A DNA stretch of 10,641 nucleotides from NCBI GenBank assembly GCA_022865845.1, contig JALHUC010000384.1, positions 1-10,641 of the forward strand, written 5' to 3'. The translations under genes were made by a program, and so were the position numbers. A model generated the notes under the pieces. It saw only the letters and a list, made by a program, of their open reading frames with translations, did not search any database and had not been told where the DNA came from. Of the stretch, positions 1 through 8,832 are shown in pieces. Every line of letters starts with the position of its first letter. The stretch's first letter is position 1. Origin of the DNA: a bacterium. Its GTDB lineage: Bacteria > BMS3Abin14.

Positions 1-755
1 GTTCTGCCAATGGCAGCGCCGAGGACAGAGCCCAGGAAGACGTCGGAAGGCCAGGCTTCCTGGTAATAGAGTCTGCTGTACGCGGTGCCGGCGGCGATCC
101 CGTAGTAGAGCATCGCCTCCAGGAACTGTTTTTCGTAGGCGAAAACACCGGCAATTGAAAAGATGAGGGAGGAGTTCATATCAGGCATGGAGCGGTACTT
201 GTTGAAAGGTTCGAATTCGTCCGAGTTGGCGCTGTCGTCCGGCCCCTTATGGCCGATCACGAACCCGGAACCAGCTGTTATCAGGGCAGTGATGGCGACG
301 GCCTCAAGGCTTTCCAGGGAATTGGATTTCAGGTTCCTGTTGTCAAGGAAATAGCCCAGGAGATAAAGCCCAGCCGTGGTCTCAGGGATGTTCCGGCCGA
401 GGACCCTGAAGCGCTCGAACACATCGTCTGCACTCTCACTGCTGCTATCCGCGATGTCCTGTAAAAACTCCTCGTCCTCGTTCAGCAGGAAAAGGGTACC
501 CAACAGGGTTAACCCCGTAAACGCCGTTCCTCTGGGAGTCAGCCGCACCGGGGAAGTAAGGACATGTCTGAGATCCCCATCGATCTTATCCATGATCATC
601 TCGAAAGCAGGATCGAGACGCTGAACCTCGTCAGCTGGCTCCAGGATCCGGAGCTGACGATCCGGCTGGGTTTCGGACTGCCCATGAGCCTGCGGGAGCA
701 TTACCCCGAAACAACATACCCAGACTAGAAAGAATAAGCGCGCCATCCGTCTCAT
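1..755 (-). CDS. PAP2-superfamily-like membrane/exported protein, 3' end beyond window, catalytic His residues missing
   Basis: The reading frame starts at the ATG at 755-753 and stays open for 251 codons to the window edge, so the C-terminus is missing. Residues 1-25 look like a Sec signal peptide: basic MRRMAR, a hydrophobic stretch, then AHG before QS. Hydrophobic segments follow near 77-91, 151-168, 195-206 and 213-225. The end resembles PAP2 (type 2 phosphatidic acid phosphatase) motifs 2 and 3. Where the family has PSGH this protein has PDMN (191-194), and where it has SRxxxxxHxxxD it has SRLYYQEAWPSD (227-238). Arg and Asp are kept, but both expected His positions are Asn and Ala. Motif 1 (KxxxxxxRP) is not recognisable. 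The start overlaps the DUF502 stop as ATGA, so the two are probably translationally coupled. I infer a PAP2 fold without normal phosphatase activity; an unrelated membrane protein is the alternative. Confidence 0.75.
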   Translation of the reverse strand, partial: MRRMARLFFLVWVCCFGVMLPQAHGQSETQPDRQLRILEPADEVQRLDPAFEMIMDKIDGDLRHVLTSPVRLTPRGTAFTGLTLLGTLFLLNEDEEFLQDIADSSSESADDVFERFRVLGRNIPETTAGLYLLGYFLDNRNLKSNSLESLEAVAITALITAGSGFVIGHKGPDDSANSDEFEPFNKYRSMPDMNSSLIFSIAGVFAYEKQFLEAMLYYGIAAGTAYSRLYYQEAWPSDVFLGSVLGAAIGR

Positions 756-1435
756 GAGGCGTTTCCCTCGTGATCTTCCTCTTCCAAGCTGCTGATGCCT
801 TTTTCCAGAGCTTCTTTGAGTTCCGGGATCTTTTCCTCTTCACCCGGCATGATCACGCCCGCGGAGATTATGACCCTGAAAGCCTGATCCACTGTCCAGT
901 TCAGGGGGATGATCTGTTCCTCGGGCACAACGATGAGGTAGCCTGAGGTCGGGTTGGGGGTGGTGGGGACAAAAACCGTAAAGGAGCGAGGTATTTTCTC
1001 CTCCAGCTTTCCGGTGGATTCCCCTGTGATAAAGCCGATGCTGTATAGCCCCTTACGGGGATACTCCAGAAGCACAGCCCTGCGAAAGCTGTCCTGGCTA
1101 TTTATGAACACAGCTTCGATGATCTGCTTGGAAGAGAAATAGAACCACCTGAGGAACGGGATCTTTTCGAGAATCTTCTCACCCGTAGTCACCAGTTTTC
1201 TGCCAATAACATTGGCCACAAGTCCACCGATGACAAAAATGAGAGCTACAGTGAAAATCAGGCCGAGACCGGGGATGGGGAACCCCAGGAGCTCTTCCGG
1301 CCGATAAGCACGGGGGATGAGCTGCAGTATGTGATCGGTCCAGTTAAACAGGGTAAGGAGGACCCAGCCGGTGAGGAACAAGGGCATGAGGACCAACAGA
1401 CCTGTAAGGATATATTTTCTGATGACCGCTTTCAT
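752..1435 (-). CDS. DUF502 family integral membrane protein
   Basis: This 227-residue protein matches the DUF502 family (related to plant COV1) in length and layout. Two hydrophobic segments near the N-terminus, about residues 8-30 and 56-79, would anchor it in the inner membrane. A soluble domain follows with the family signature around 154-171 (VFVPTTPNPTSGYLIVVP), and the tail is acidic (EEEDHEGN). The biochemical function of bacterial members is unknown. The ATG at 1435 gives a complete first membrane segment. The only ribosome-binding-like sequence is GGGAG about 14 nt upstream, so initiation looks weak. Its stop overlaps the start of the PAP2-like gene by 4 bp, suggesting an operon of two membrane or envelope proteins, transcribed away from groESL. 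Family assignment is confident; function is not. Confidence 0.9.
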   Translation of the reverse strand: MKAVIRKYILTGLLVLMPLFLTGWVLLTLFNWTDHILQLIPRAYRPEELLGFPIPGLGLIFTVALIFVIGGLVANVIGRKLVTTGEKILEKIPFLRWFYFSSKQIIEAVFINSQDSFRRAVLLEYPRKGLYSIGFITGESTGKLEEKIPRSFTVFVPTTPNPTSGYLIVVPEEQIIPLNWTVDQAFRVIISAGVIMPGEEEKIPELKEALEKGISSLEEEDHEGNAS

Positions 1436-1461
1436 GGACTGTTGCGTGACTCCCTAAATAG

Positions 1462-1534
1462 AATGAACAGTGAACCGTGAACGGTTTAAAGCGATTCCTG
1501 ATTCTCAATCCTGAATCCTGAATCCTGAATCCTC
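1462..1534. repeat. Two heptamer repeat arrays upstream of the DUF502 gene
   Basis: Positions 1462-1482 are three 7-bp units, AATGAAC, AGTGAAC and CGTGAAC. Positions 1493-1534 are six units, GATTCCT, GATTCTC, three copies of AATCCTG, and AATCCTC. The period is exactly 7 bp in both. They lie between the proposed promoter (1552-1580) and the DUF502 start, so they would be part of its 5' untranslated RNA. Confidence 0.9.
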
Positions 1535-1551
1535 TACGCTGAAACACCCGC

Positions 1552-1580
1552 ATTCTATGAGAGCGTTACAACGTTTACAA
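1552..1580 (-). promoter_or_regulatory. Candidate sigma70-type promoter of the DUF502/PAP2-like operon
   Basis: On the minus strand TTGTAA (1580-1575) is followed after 17 bp by TAGAAT (1557-1552), a 5/6 match to the -10 consensus. Predicted transcription starts near 1545, giving a leader of about 110 nt that contains the heptamer arrays. Confidence 0.5.
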
Positions 1581-1620
1581 GGGTAGATGGACAATATACT
1601 AAAAAAATTACATTAAACCC

Positions 1621-1648
1621 TTGATTTTTCAATAGCGAAGGTTATATT
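1621..1648 (+). promoter_or_regulatory. groESL promoter, sigma70 type
   Basis: TTGATT (1621-1626) and TATATT (1643-1648) are separated by 16 bp. Transcription would start near 1655, just before the CIRCE operator, the usual arrangement for HrcA-repressed chaperone operons. Confidence 0.75.
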
Positions 1649-1658
1649 CCTCCCATCG

Positions 1659-1685
1659 TTAGCACTCTGGAGGTGAGAGTGCCAA
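1659..1685. promoter_or_regulatory. CIRCE operator (HrcA binding site)
   Basis: TTAGCACTC (1659-1667), a 9-bp spacer and GAGTGCCAA (1677-1685) form the CIRCE inverted repeat. The left arm matches the consensus exactly and the right arm differs at one base (C for T in GAGTGCTAA). It lies at the predicted groESL transcription start, implying heat-inducible expression through HrcA repressor. hrcA itself is not in the window. Confidence 0.95.
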
Positions 1686-1785
1686 AAAGTCCCAAAGAAG
1701 GGGATATCAGCGGATCAGCCTTATCACTCAACCGGGTCCGATGGCAATCTCGAAACTTTTTTTATTCAAGAAGGAGGATCAGAAG

Positions 1786-2076
1786 ATGAAGATCAGACCG
1801 TTGCAGGATCGCATTCTCGTTAAAAGGCTGGAGGAGTCAGGCAAAACAAAGGGTGGGATCATCATCCCGGATACAGCCAAAGAAAAGCCCCAGGAAGGTA
1901 AGGTTGTGGCTGCCGGTAAAGGCCGCGTCCTGGAGGATGGTTCCCAGCGCAAACTGGATTTGAAAGTCGGAGACAAGATCCTTTTCGGCAAGTATGCCGG
2001 TACAGACGTCAAGATCGATGAAGAGGACTATCTCATCATGAGGGAAGACGATGTCCTCGGTGTCATTGAGAAGTAG
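1786..2076 (+). CDS. groES: Co-chaperonin GroES (Hsp10)
   Basis: GroES forms the heptameric lid of the GroEL folding chamber in the cytoplasm. The 96-residue product has the normal family length and pattern: N-terminal [14 protein letters not shown], a mobile loop at about 17-32 with GGIIIPD that contacts GroEL, and a C-terminal strand ending [10 protein letters not shown] chose the ATG at 1786 because AAGGAGG lies 8 nt upstream (1771-1777) and the protein then begins as the family does. An in-frame ATG at 1741 would add 15 unrelated residues. groEL follows after 53 bp in the same CIRCE-controlled operon. A 10-bp direct repeat, GAAGTAGCAA (2070-2079 and 2085-2094), spans the stop codon and looks like a small local duplication. 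Confidence 0.98.
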   Translation: MKIRPLQDRILVKRLEESGKTKGGIIIPDTAKEKPQEGKVVAAGKGRVLEDGSQRKLDLKVGDKILFGKYAGTDVKIDEEDYLIMREDDVLGVIEK

Positions 2077-2099
2077 CAATAAGTGAAGTAGCAAAATAA

Positions 2100-3767
<1,668 letters not shown>

Positions 3768-3768
3768 T

Positions 3769-3798
3769 AAAAAAGCGGGGTCAACGCCCCACTTTTTT
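3769..3798 (+). terminator. First intrinsic terminator of groESL
   Basis: AAAAAAG and GGGG pair with CCCC and CTTTTTT, with one C/A mismatch (3776/3791) and a 6-nt loop TCAACG. The T6 run closes it. It lies directly after the double TAA of groEL. Confidence 0.9.
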
Positions 3799-3799
3799 C

Positions 3800-3827
3800 A
3801 TCTTAGATCTCACATCTCAGATCTCAA
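3800..3827. repeat. Heptamer array between the two groESL terminators
   Basis: Four exact 7-bp units, ATCTTAG, ATCTCAC, ATCTCAG and ATCTCAA, fill almost all the space between the two terminator hairpins. Confidence 0.85.
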
Positions 3828-3829
3828 AG

Positions 3830-3859
3830 AAAGCCCGGAGCGAAAGCTCCGGGCTTTTT
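3830..3859 (+). terminator. Second intrinsic terminator of groESL
   Basis: A perfect 12-bp stem (3830-3841 with 3846-3857) has a GAAA tetraloop (3842-3845) and the T run 3855-3859. The GC-rich GCCCGGAGC core makes it very stable, and it backs up the terminator 30 bp upstream. Confidence 0.95.
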
Positions 3860-3878
3860 ATTCGTGGACACCCATGGG

Positions 3879-3906
3879 AGTCCAAAGTCCAATGTCCAAA
3901 GTCCAA
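3879..3906. repeat. Heptamer array, GTCCAAA family
   Basis: Four 7-bp units, AGTCCAA, AGTCCAA, TGTCCAA and AGTCCAA. The same word recurs near 10278-10305 and, inverted, at 10556-10583. Confidence 0.9.
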
Positions 3907-3920
3907 AGGGAGAATCTATT

Positions 3921-4301
3921 AACGCAGAGTGCCGCAGAGGAGAGCTGAACCTAGGGGAAGGAACGGTTCCTTTGAAAGCGGTAAAGACTGTCTCACGCAG
4001 AGGCACAGAGACACAGAGAAAGGCTGGAATCTGGGGCTACCTGATTGTCATTCAGGGCGGAGACTCGGAATCCAGTCGTATTCCTATAAAGTACGACAAA
4101 AGCTTTAACGCAGAGGGCCGCAAGGTTCATCACAAAGAGCTATCGCAGTGTTTCGTTAGGTAAATCTGAATCAGGGGAAAGGGCTGCTTTATAATAGCGA
4201 TGTGAGCAGCCTCGCGCAGGGGCGCAGGGAACGCAGTTAGGAACAAGGGATTTGATATAAATTTAATCTGTTTAATTCTTCTCTGCGTTCTCTGCGTCTC
4301 T
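3921..4301. repeat. Gene-free region with dispersed CGCAGAG repeats, inverted at its right end
   Basis: No credible gene is seen from 3860 to 4457. The word CGCAGAG and close variants recur at 3923 and 3933 (10-bp spacing), at 3996, 4004 and 4012 (8-bp spacing), at 4109, and as CGCAGGG at 4215 and 4223. At 4281 and 4290 the word appears inverted as CTCTGCG. The outermost copies therefore face each other (left TTAACGCAGAG, right CTCTGCGTTCTCTGCG), giving the block loosely inverted ends. An open frame of about 100 codons in this block is mostly translated repeat and has no ribosome binding site. The nature of the block is unknown; it could be a degenerate non-coding repeat element. Confidence 0.6.
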
Positions 4302-4306
4302 AGTGA

Positions 4307-4413
4307 GTCGCGCCTGCGGCGTGACGAACGGGCGAGAGACAGCTTTTACCGTATTTATAGGAACCGAGATTGCCACGTCGTCACGCCGTTGGCGTGACTC
4401 CTCGCAATGACAT
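4307..4413. repeat. Two copies of a GTCRCGCC-N3-GGCGTGAC hairpin, the second in a larger palindromic repeat
   Basis: GTCGCGCC-TGC-GGCGTGAC (4307-4325) and GTCACGCC-GTT-GGCGTGAC (4380-4398) are near-identical 8-bp stems with 3-nt loops, 73 bp apart. The second is enclosed by ATTGC (4369-4373) and GCAAT (4404-4408). On the minus strand it reads GTCATTGCGAGGAG, then the hairpin, then ACGTGGCAATCTC. I recall similar ATTGCGAGG...GCAATCTC palindromes as dispersed intergenic repeats in several bacterial groups, so this is probably a REP-like element. Confidence 0.65.
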
Positions 4414-4425
4414 ACGATTGAGTTG

Positions 4426-4460
4426 GACGCTAGACGCTAGACTCTAGACCCCAGACGCTA
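4426..4460. repeat. Heptamer array running into the xseA stop codon
   Basis: Five 7-bp units, GACGCTA, GACGCTA, GACTCTA, GACCCCA and GACGCTA. The final CTA of the last unit is the complement of the xseA TAG stop codon. Confidence 0.9.
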
Positions 4461-5687
4461 TTTTTTCTTCCGCCCTGCGCCCTTCGGCCTTCGCGCTGAG
4501 TCCGAGTCCCTCACCGTGACTCCGATCCTCCCAGCGGCCACTCTTACGTCCAATACCTCCCCTGGCTCTACCTGCTTCGGATCGCGGACGAGGACTCCAT
4601 CAACCGTGCTAACCACCGCATATCCCCGATCCAACACCGCTTGCGGTCCCAGGGAGTGAAGCAGTCCTGAAAGGTTTTTCAGTTCAGAGCGGGATCCGGT
4701 GAGACGTGCCCGGGTGTGGCTGACCAGTCTGAAGGAGAGATCATCCAGACGCATCTTTCCCTGCTCCAGCAGATGGCGGGGGTGGGTCAAACGGGAACCG
4801 ACGACAGCCATCCGGGATTTTGCTTCACCGGTAGCAAGCCGTGCAGCCGCCACAAGCCTTGACGTCATATACTGAAGACCTGCCAGCAGTCCCTCCCGGC
4901 TCTCGGAAATCATCTCGGCGGCAGCGGAGGGGGTCGGTGCCCGCAGGTCAGCCGCCAGGTCACACAGGGAGATGTCGATCTCGTGACCGACTGCGGACAC
5001 TATCGGGATCGGGCATGCAGCGACAGCCCGGACGACTTTTTCATCCGAAAAGGCCAGCAGGTCCTCGAAGGAGCCCCCTCCCCTTCCAATGATGATCACA
5101 TCCGCTTTTCCATGTTCGATCAAAACTTCCAGGGCCGTTACGATGGAATCCGGGGCTTCCTTTCCCTGCACGAGGGCGGGGGAAAGGAGGACCCTGACAG
5201 GCGCGGCTCGATCCCGAAGGACCTTGGTGATGTCCCTGATGGCGGCCCCTGTCGAGGAGGTGACCACTCCTACGCAGGTGGGAAACGCCGGCAGATCCTT
5301 TTTCCTGTCGGCATCGAACAACCCCTCGGCCTGAAGGCGTACCCGCAGCTGTTCAAGAGCCTGCATGATGGCACCTAGTCCTCGGGGCTCCATGTCATCC
5401 ACAATGAGCTGATAATTTCCTCGTGCCTCGTAGACAGTCAGGCGTCCCAGAAGGAGAACGCTCATTCCATCCTCCGGCAGGAAGGGAAGGCGCCCCGCTT
5501 CTCGACGGAACATCACAGCCCTTATCTGGCAGTTTCCATCTTTGACAGTGAAATAGTAGTGACCGCTGGAGGCGGCACTGAAATCGGAGAGTTCCCCTTC
5601 TACCCACAGGGGTGGAAACACGTTCTCAAGGATGCCCTTGATCTGGCGGGTGAGATCGGTAACCGAAAGGGGTGTTGAGCGGTCCAC
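4458..5687 (-). CDS. xseA: Exodeoxyribonuclease VII large subunit
   Basis: XseA is the catalytic subunit of exonuclease VII, which degrades single-stranded DNA from both ends in complex with several small XseB subunits. The 409-residue product shows the N-terminal OB-fold that binds ssDNA (about 1-100) and then the catalytic domain. Conserved stretches are TSSTGAAIRDI (143-153), GRGGGSFEDL (201-210) and SAVGHEIDISLCDLAADLRAPTPSAAAE from 231. A coiled-coil region (about 262-340) and the QAVLDRGYAVV element (349-359) follow, and the tail is basic (RRPKGAGRKKK). It is shorter than E. coli XseA (about 456), mainly in the coiled-coil part. The start is GTG at 5687, chosen for AAAGGAG 5 nt upstream. 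It is the last gene of the minus-strand run. xseB is not next to it, unlike in many genomes, and must lie elsewhere. Its stop overlaps a heptamer array. Confidence 0.96.
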   Translation of the reverse strand: MDRSTPLSVTDLTRQIKGILENVFPPLWVEGELSDFSAASSGHYYFTVKDGNCQIRAVMFRREAGRLPFLPEDGMSVLLLGRLTVYEARGNYQLIVDDMEPRGLGAIMQALEQLRVRLQAEGLFDADRKKDLPAFPTCVGVVTSSTGAAIRDITKVLRDRAAPVRVLLSPALVQGKEAPDSIVTALEVLIEHGKADVIIIGRGGGSFEDLLAFSDEKVVRAVAACPIPIVSAVGHEIDISLCDLAADLRAPTPSAAAEMISESREGLLAGLQYMTSRLVAAARLATGEAKSRMAVVGSRLTHPRHLLEQGKMRLDDLSFRLVSHTRARLTGSRSELKNLSGLLHSLGPQAVLDRGYAVVSTVDGVLVRDPKQVEPGEVLDVRVAAGRIGVTVRDSDSARRPKGAGRKKK

Positions 5688-5709
5688 AGTAGCTCCTTTT
5701 AGAAAGTCA

Positions 5710-5778
5710 ATTCCGTATTGAGCATTCCGAATTTCGGATTAAAAAATGTTAATCCTCAATCCCCAATGCGAAATCCAC
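5710..5778. repeat. Two opposed heptamer arrays between ymdB and xseA
   Basis: Positions 5710-5737 hold ATTCCGT, ATTGAGC, ATTCCGA and ATTTCGG. Positions 5751-5778 hold AATCCTC, AATCCCC, AATGCGA and AATCCAC, which is the same ATTNNNN pattern read on the other strand. They face each other across an A-rich 13-bp spacer. They occupy most of the 111-bp gap and would be transcribed if ymdB and xseA are cotranscribed. Confidence 0.85.
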
Positions 5779-5781
5779 AAT

Positions 5782-5802
5782 TTAATTCCCTCTGGGAATT
5801 AA
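5782..5802 (-). terminator. Hairpin at the ymdB stop codon, possibly a weak terminator
   Basis: TTAATTCCC (5782-5790) and GGGAATTAA (5794-5802) form a perfect 9-bp stem with a 3-nt loop, overlapping the ymdB TAA (5801-5799). There is no good U run on the minus strand, so it may act as a processing or stability element rather than a strong terminator. Confidence 0.5.
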
Positions 5803-6623
5803 GGAGATACGGACCTGCCGAGAGAACGGGTGATGCGTTCGATGGAAACAGCTTTCCCTGTATTGGAATCAACCTCAATCAGGGCACCGCACAGGGTAGG
5901 GACTCCTGTGGCAAGATGGAACCTTGTAGGCATCTGACTCAGAAACCGGTAACGCGCCGCCTTGAAATCGATCCCGATTACAGAACCCTCCTCGTTGCCT
6001 GTCATCCCCAGATCGCTGATGTAAGCGGTGCCGTCAGTCATTATCCGCTCGTCGGCTGTCTGAATGTGGGTGTGGGTCCCCAGAACAGCGCTCACCCGCC
6101 CGTCGAGGTAAAGACCAAGGGCACGTTTTTCAGAGGTGGCCTCTGCGTGAATATCAACCAACACACATCGCAGCTTCGGATCCAGATCGGAAAGGATTTC
6201 GTCGGCCTTCCTGAATGGACAATCCAGGTTATCCATGAATACGCGTCCCGAGAGGTTCACAACGGTAACCGGAACCCCCCCTGGTGTTTTGACCGTTGTC
6301 AGGCCGACACCTGGCGCGCCAGCAGGATAGTTCGCAGGCCTGAGGACCCTGTCGGTGTCGGCAAGAAGCTCACAGGCTTCCTTCTTGTCCCAGACATGGT
6401 TGCCCGTGGTTAGAACATGGACCCCGGCGGCAAAGAGATCTTCGGTGGTGTCGGCAGTGATACCGAACCCTCCGGCGGCGTTTTCAGCGTTGGCGGCCAC
6501 CAGATCGATATGGTATTTATCCACCAGTCCGTCAAGGAGGTCACGGACGGCGACACGCCCCGGCTTTCCCACCACATCGCCGATAAACAGGATCCTGACT
6601 GTATCAGCGGATTGATTACTCAT
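5799..6623 (-). CDS. ymdB: YmdB-like metallophosphoesterase (TIGR00282 family)
   Basis: The 274-residue product belongs to the YmdB/TIGR00282 calcineurin-like phosphoesterases. In Bacillus, YmdB has 2',3'-cyclic nucleotide phosphodiesterase activity and affects biofilm and RNA turnover; its role in this organism is inferred only. Metal-binding motifs are all present: GDVVGKPGR (15-23), NAEN (45-48), GNHVWD (74-79), DIHAE (157-161) and GTHTHIQTAD (182-191). Length is normal for the family (about 260-280). It sits 27 bp downstream of rny, a pairing common in bacteria. The start at 6623 is uncertain: GGGAG lies only 2-3 nt before the ATG, and most family members begin within a few residues of the RILFIGD strand (10-16). 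I see no better in-frame start. The leader is made of heptamer repeats. Confidence 0.94.
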   Translation of the reverse strand: MSNQSADTVRILFIGDVVGKPGRVAVRDLLDGLVDKYHIDLVAANAENAAGGFGITADTTEDLFAAGVHVLTTGNHVWDKKEACELLADTDRVLRPANYPAGAPGVGLTTVKTPGGVPVTVVNLSGRVFMDNLDCPFRKADEILSDLDPKLRCVLVDIHAEATSEKRALGLYLDGRVSAVLGTHTHIQTADERIMTDGTAYISDLGMTGNEEGSVIGIDFKAARYRFLSQMPTRFHLATGVPTLCGALIEVDSNTGKAVSIERITRSLGRSVSP

Positions 6624-6628
6624 CGCTC

Positions 6629-6649
6629 CCGGATTCCGAATTCTGAATT
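6629..6649. repeat. Heptamer array forming the ymdB leader and part of its ribosome binding site
   Basis: CCGGATT, CCGAATT and CTGAATT fill the whole gap between the rny stop and the ymdB start. On the minus strand they read AATTCAG, AATTCGG, AATCCGG, and the last GG begins the GGGAG that precedes the ymdB ATG. Confidence 0.75.
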
Positions 6650-6650
6650 A

Positions 6651-8213
6651 TTATTTGGCATAATCCACAGCACGTGTCTCACGAATGACGGTCACCTTTA
6701 TCTGGCCCGGGTAGGCTAATTCCTTCTCAATGCTCTGGGCGATCTGTTTGGCTACCACGACTGCCTGGTCATCATTGATTTCCTCGGACTCTACCATAAT
6801 CCGGATCTCACGACCTGCCTGTATAGCATAACTTTTATCAACACCTTTGAAACCGTTGGCGATGCGCTCGAGATCTTCGAGACGCTTTATGTAGGTTTCG
6901 AGCATCTCGCGCCTGGCTCCCGGGCGTGCCGCTGATAGAGCATCAGCTGCCTGGACCAGCACAGCTTCGATGGAACCAGCCTTTACCTCATCGTGATGGG
7001 AAGCGATGGCGTTAACCAACTTCTGGGACTCGCCGTATTTCTTGGCAAGTTCAGCACCAATGAGAGCGTGGGACCCTTCAACCTCATGGTCCACTGCTTT
7101 GCCGACGTCGTGCAAAAAACCAACCCTCTTGGCATCCTTGACGTTCAACCCCAATTCGCCCGCCATGCTGCCGCAAAGGAAAGCGACCTCAATAGAGTGT
7201 TGAAGGACGTTCTGGGCGTAACTGGTCCGGTACTTGAGTTTTCCCATAAGCCTTATGAGTTCCGGGTGAATGCCGTGGACGCCAATGTCAAACGCGGCCT
7301 TTTCCCCCTCTTCCTTGATCGCCGTCTCCATCTCCCTGGAAACCTTCTTGACGACCTCCTCGATACGCGCGGGGTGTATCCTCCCATCCGAAATCAGCCG
7401 CTCAAGGGCGATCCTTGCTATCTCACGGCGAATCGGATCGAACACCGACAGAACTACAGCTTCAGGTGTATCGTCAACGATGAGATCTACGCCGGTAGCA
7501 CTTTCAAAGGAGCGGATATTCCTCCCTTCCCTCCCGATGATCCTGCCTTTCATCTCATCGCTGGGCAGATTGACTACCGTAACTGCCCTCTCCGCGATGT
7601 AATCTCCTGCATAGCGCTGAATGGAAAAGCTGATGATCTCTTTAGCCTTTTTGTCAGCGGTTTCCCTTGCCTCTTCTTCAAGACGCTTGATCATCTTGGC
7701 TGAATCGATCCTCGCCTCTTCCAGCATCATGAATTTAAGTTCTTCCTTGGCCTCACCGGCGGTCATCTCGGAAATCTCCTCGAGCTTGACACGTTGTTGG
7801 TCAATTGTTGTCTGAAGTTCCTTTTCCTTCTCGGAGATTGCTCTTTGCTGCCCCGCAACAGATTTTTCCCTGTTGGTGAGATCCTGCTCCTTTTTGTCTA
7901 AAAGCTCGAACTTGCGGTCAAGGTTTTCATCCCTCTGCTGAACTCTTTTTTCAAGTTTTTGCAGTTCCTCGCGATCTCGTTTGGTCTCCTCATCGAACTT
8001 GGACCGGGCCTGGAAGAGGAATTCCTTGGCCTTTAGTTCTGCTTCTTTGAGAAGGTTGTCCGCCTGCCTTTGAGAAGTCTCGACGGCATTGAGTGCCTCA
8101 CGGTGTTTGCCTTTGTCGGAAACCGTCTGAAGAAGGATGCGGACGACGAAACCGATTGCGATACCCGCTATAAGTATGGCGAGCCAGATGATAATGTTAC
8201 TGTCAAGAACCAT
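6651..8213 (-). CDS. rny: Ribonuclease Y
   Basis: RNase Y is a membrane-bound endoribonuclease that starts mRNA decay. The 520-residue product is full length. A transmembrane helix (about 7-28) is followed by a long charged coiled coil (about 31-200). The KH RNA-binding domain has [10 protein letters not shown] at 223-232, and the HD catalytic domain (about 335-430) has His339, the His368-Asp369 pair in LHDVGK, His406-His407 and Asp424. The C-terminus ends [12 protein letters not shown], as in the family. I start it at the ATG at 8213, where AGGAGG lies 9 nt upstream. A TTG at 8240 would add nine residues that include the ribosome binding site itself. It overlaps the 3' end of fthC by 11 bp, so translation is probably coupled. 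ymdB follows after 27 bp. Confidence 0.98.
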   Translation of the reverse strand: MVLDSNIIIWLAILIAGIAIGFVVRILLQTVSDKGKHREALNAVETSQRQADNLLKEAELKAKEFLFQARSKFDEETKRDREELQKLEKRVQQRDENLDRKFELLDKKEQDLTNREKSVAGQQRAISEKEKELQTTIDQQRVKLEEISEMTAGEAKEELKFMMLEEARIDSAKMIKRLEEEARETADKKAKEIISFSIQRYAGDYIAERAVTVVNLPSDEMKGRIIGREGRNIRSFESATGVDLIVDDTPEAVVLSVFDPIRREIARIALERLISDGRIHPARIEEVVKKVSREMETAIKEEGEKAAFDIGVHGIHPELIRLMGKLKYRTSYAQNVLQHSIEVAFLCGSMAGELGLNVKDAKRVGFLHDVGKAVDHEVEGSHALIGAELAKKYGESQKLVNAIASHHDEVKAGSIEAVLVQAADALSAARPGARREMLETYIKRLEDLERIANGFKGVDKSYAIQAGREIRIMVESEEINDDQAVVVAKQIAQSIEKELAYPGQIKVTVIRETRAVDYAK

Positions 8214-8832
8214 AGCCCTTGCCCTCCTGTTTATTGTCAACCCCCCGAACCTGAATCGAACCGGGCGTCACAACCTCGTGGACCGGAATGTCATGGGTAT
8301 CCGATGGCACATGGGTGACAACCTGGAAATCGTAGGCCAGGCCGGTAAAGGTGGCTGTGGAAGATGCGTGCAAAAGTAGACGATCAAAATATCCTCCGCC
8401 CATTCCGAGACGGTTACCTTCACTGTCGAAGGCTATTCCAGGCACCAGAAATAGCTCCAACTCCTCAATAGGAAAGGTCCTGTCGTCTGAAACCATCGGC
8501 TGAGGAACGACTCTATCCTTCCGGTCAAGTTCATCTGTACTTTTTATGGTTACGACCCTGAGACCCGAACCCTGTTTCCAGGCCTCCCAATCGGGGACTG
8601 CAACCGTGACATTATCAGCCAGGAGACCCTGCATTAAACCTTCCGTGGGGATCTCCTTGCCGGTATTGGCGTAAACACAGACCGCCCCGATTTCCGCAGC
8701 GGAAACGTGGGAACGGATAAAATGGGATATAGTCTCGCCGGCCTCACGGACCTTTTCAGGCGTAAGGCTCTGCCTGAGTGCGCGGACTCTTTCCCTGATA
8801 AGCTGTTTTTCTTCTGTAATCGAATAGGACAA
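8203..8832 (-). CDS. fthC: 5-formyltetrahydrofolate cyclo-ligase
   Basis: This enzyme (also ygfA, MTHFS) uses ATP to convert 5-formyl-THF into 5,10-methenyl-THF, returning stored folate to one-carbon metabolism. The 209-residue product shows the N-terminal helix [17 protein letters not shown] (7-23), VPGIAFD (130-136), the ATP/substrate loop [11 protein letters not shown] (141-151) and [10 protein letters not shown] (181-190). Length is normal. The only suitable start is TTG at 8832-8830; no in-frame ATG or GTG is available upstream before a stop. GGTGAGG lies 5 nt before it and is also the 3' arm of a terminator hairpin whose U run contains the TTG. Expression may therefore be limited by RNA structure. 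The position after zapA and 6S RNA matches the zapA-ssrS-ygfA order of E. coli. It overlaps rny by 11 bp. Confidence 0.95.
   Translation of the reverse strand: MSYSITEEKQLIRERVRALRQSLTPEKVREAGETISHFIRSHVSAAEIGAVCVYANTGKEIPTEGLMQGLLADNVTVAVPDWEAWKQGSGLRVVTIKSTDELDRKDRVVPQPMVSDDRTFPIEELELFLVPGIAFDSEGNRLGMGGGYFDRLLLHASSTATFTGLAYDFQVVTHVPSDTHDIPVHEVVTPGSIQVRGVDNKQEGKGYGS

Noticed and set aside
1620..1656. Sigma32-type promoter for groESL (CTTGAT plus CTCCCAT)
   Set aside because: The spacing of about 23 bp is too long for sigma32; the sigma70 hexamers with CIRCE explain the region.
1741..1785. Longer groES start at 1741
   Set aside because: It adds 15 residues unlike any GroES and has no good ribosome binding site; AAGGAGG fits the ATG at 1786.
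3864..4163. 99-codon open frame after groEL
   Set aside because: It translates GTCCAAA and CGCAGAG repeats, lacks a ribosome binding site and resembles no protein.
5718..6413. 231-codon plus-strand frame antisense to ymdB
   Set aside because: It is a shadow of a clearly conserved gene, with no ribosome binding site or recognisable domain. The same applies to the 236-codon frame at 6993-7703 opposite rny.
8214..8240. TTG start adding nine residues to RNase Y
   Set aside because: The extension is made of the ribosome binding site region for the ATG at 8213, and RNase Y proteins begin just before the membrane helix.
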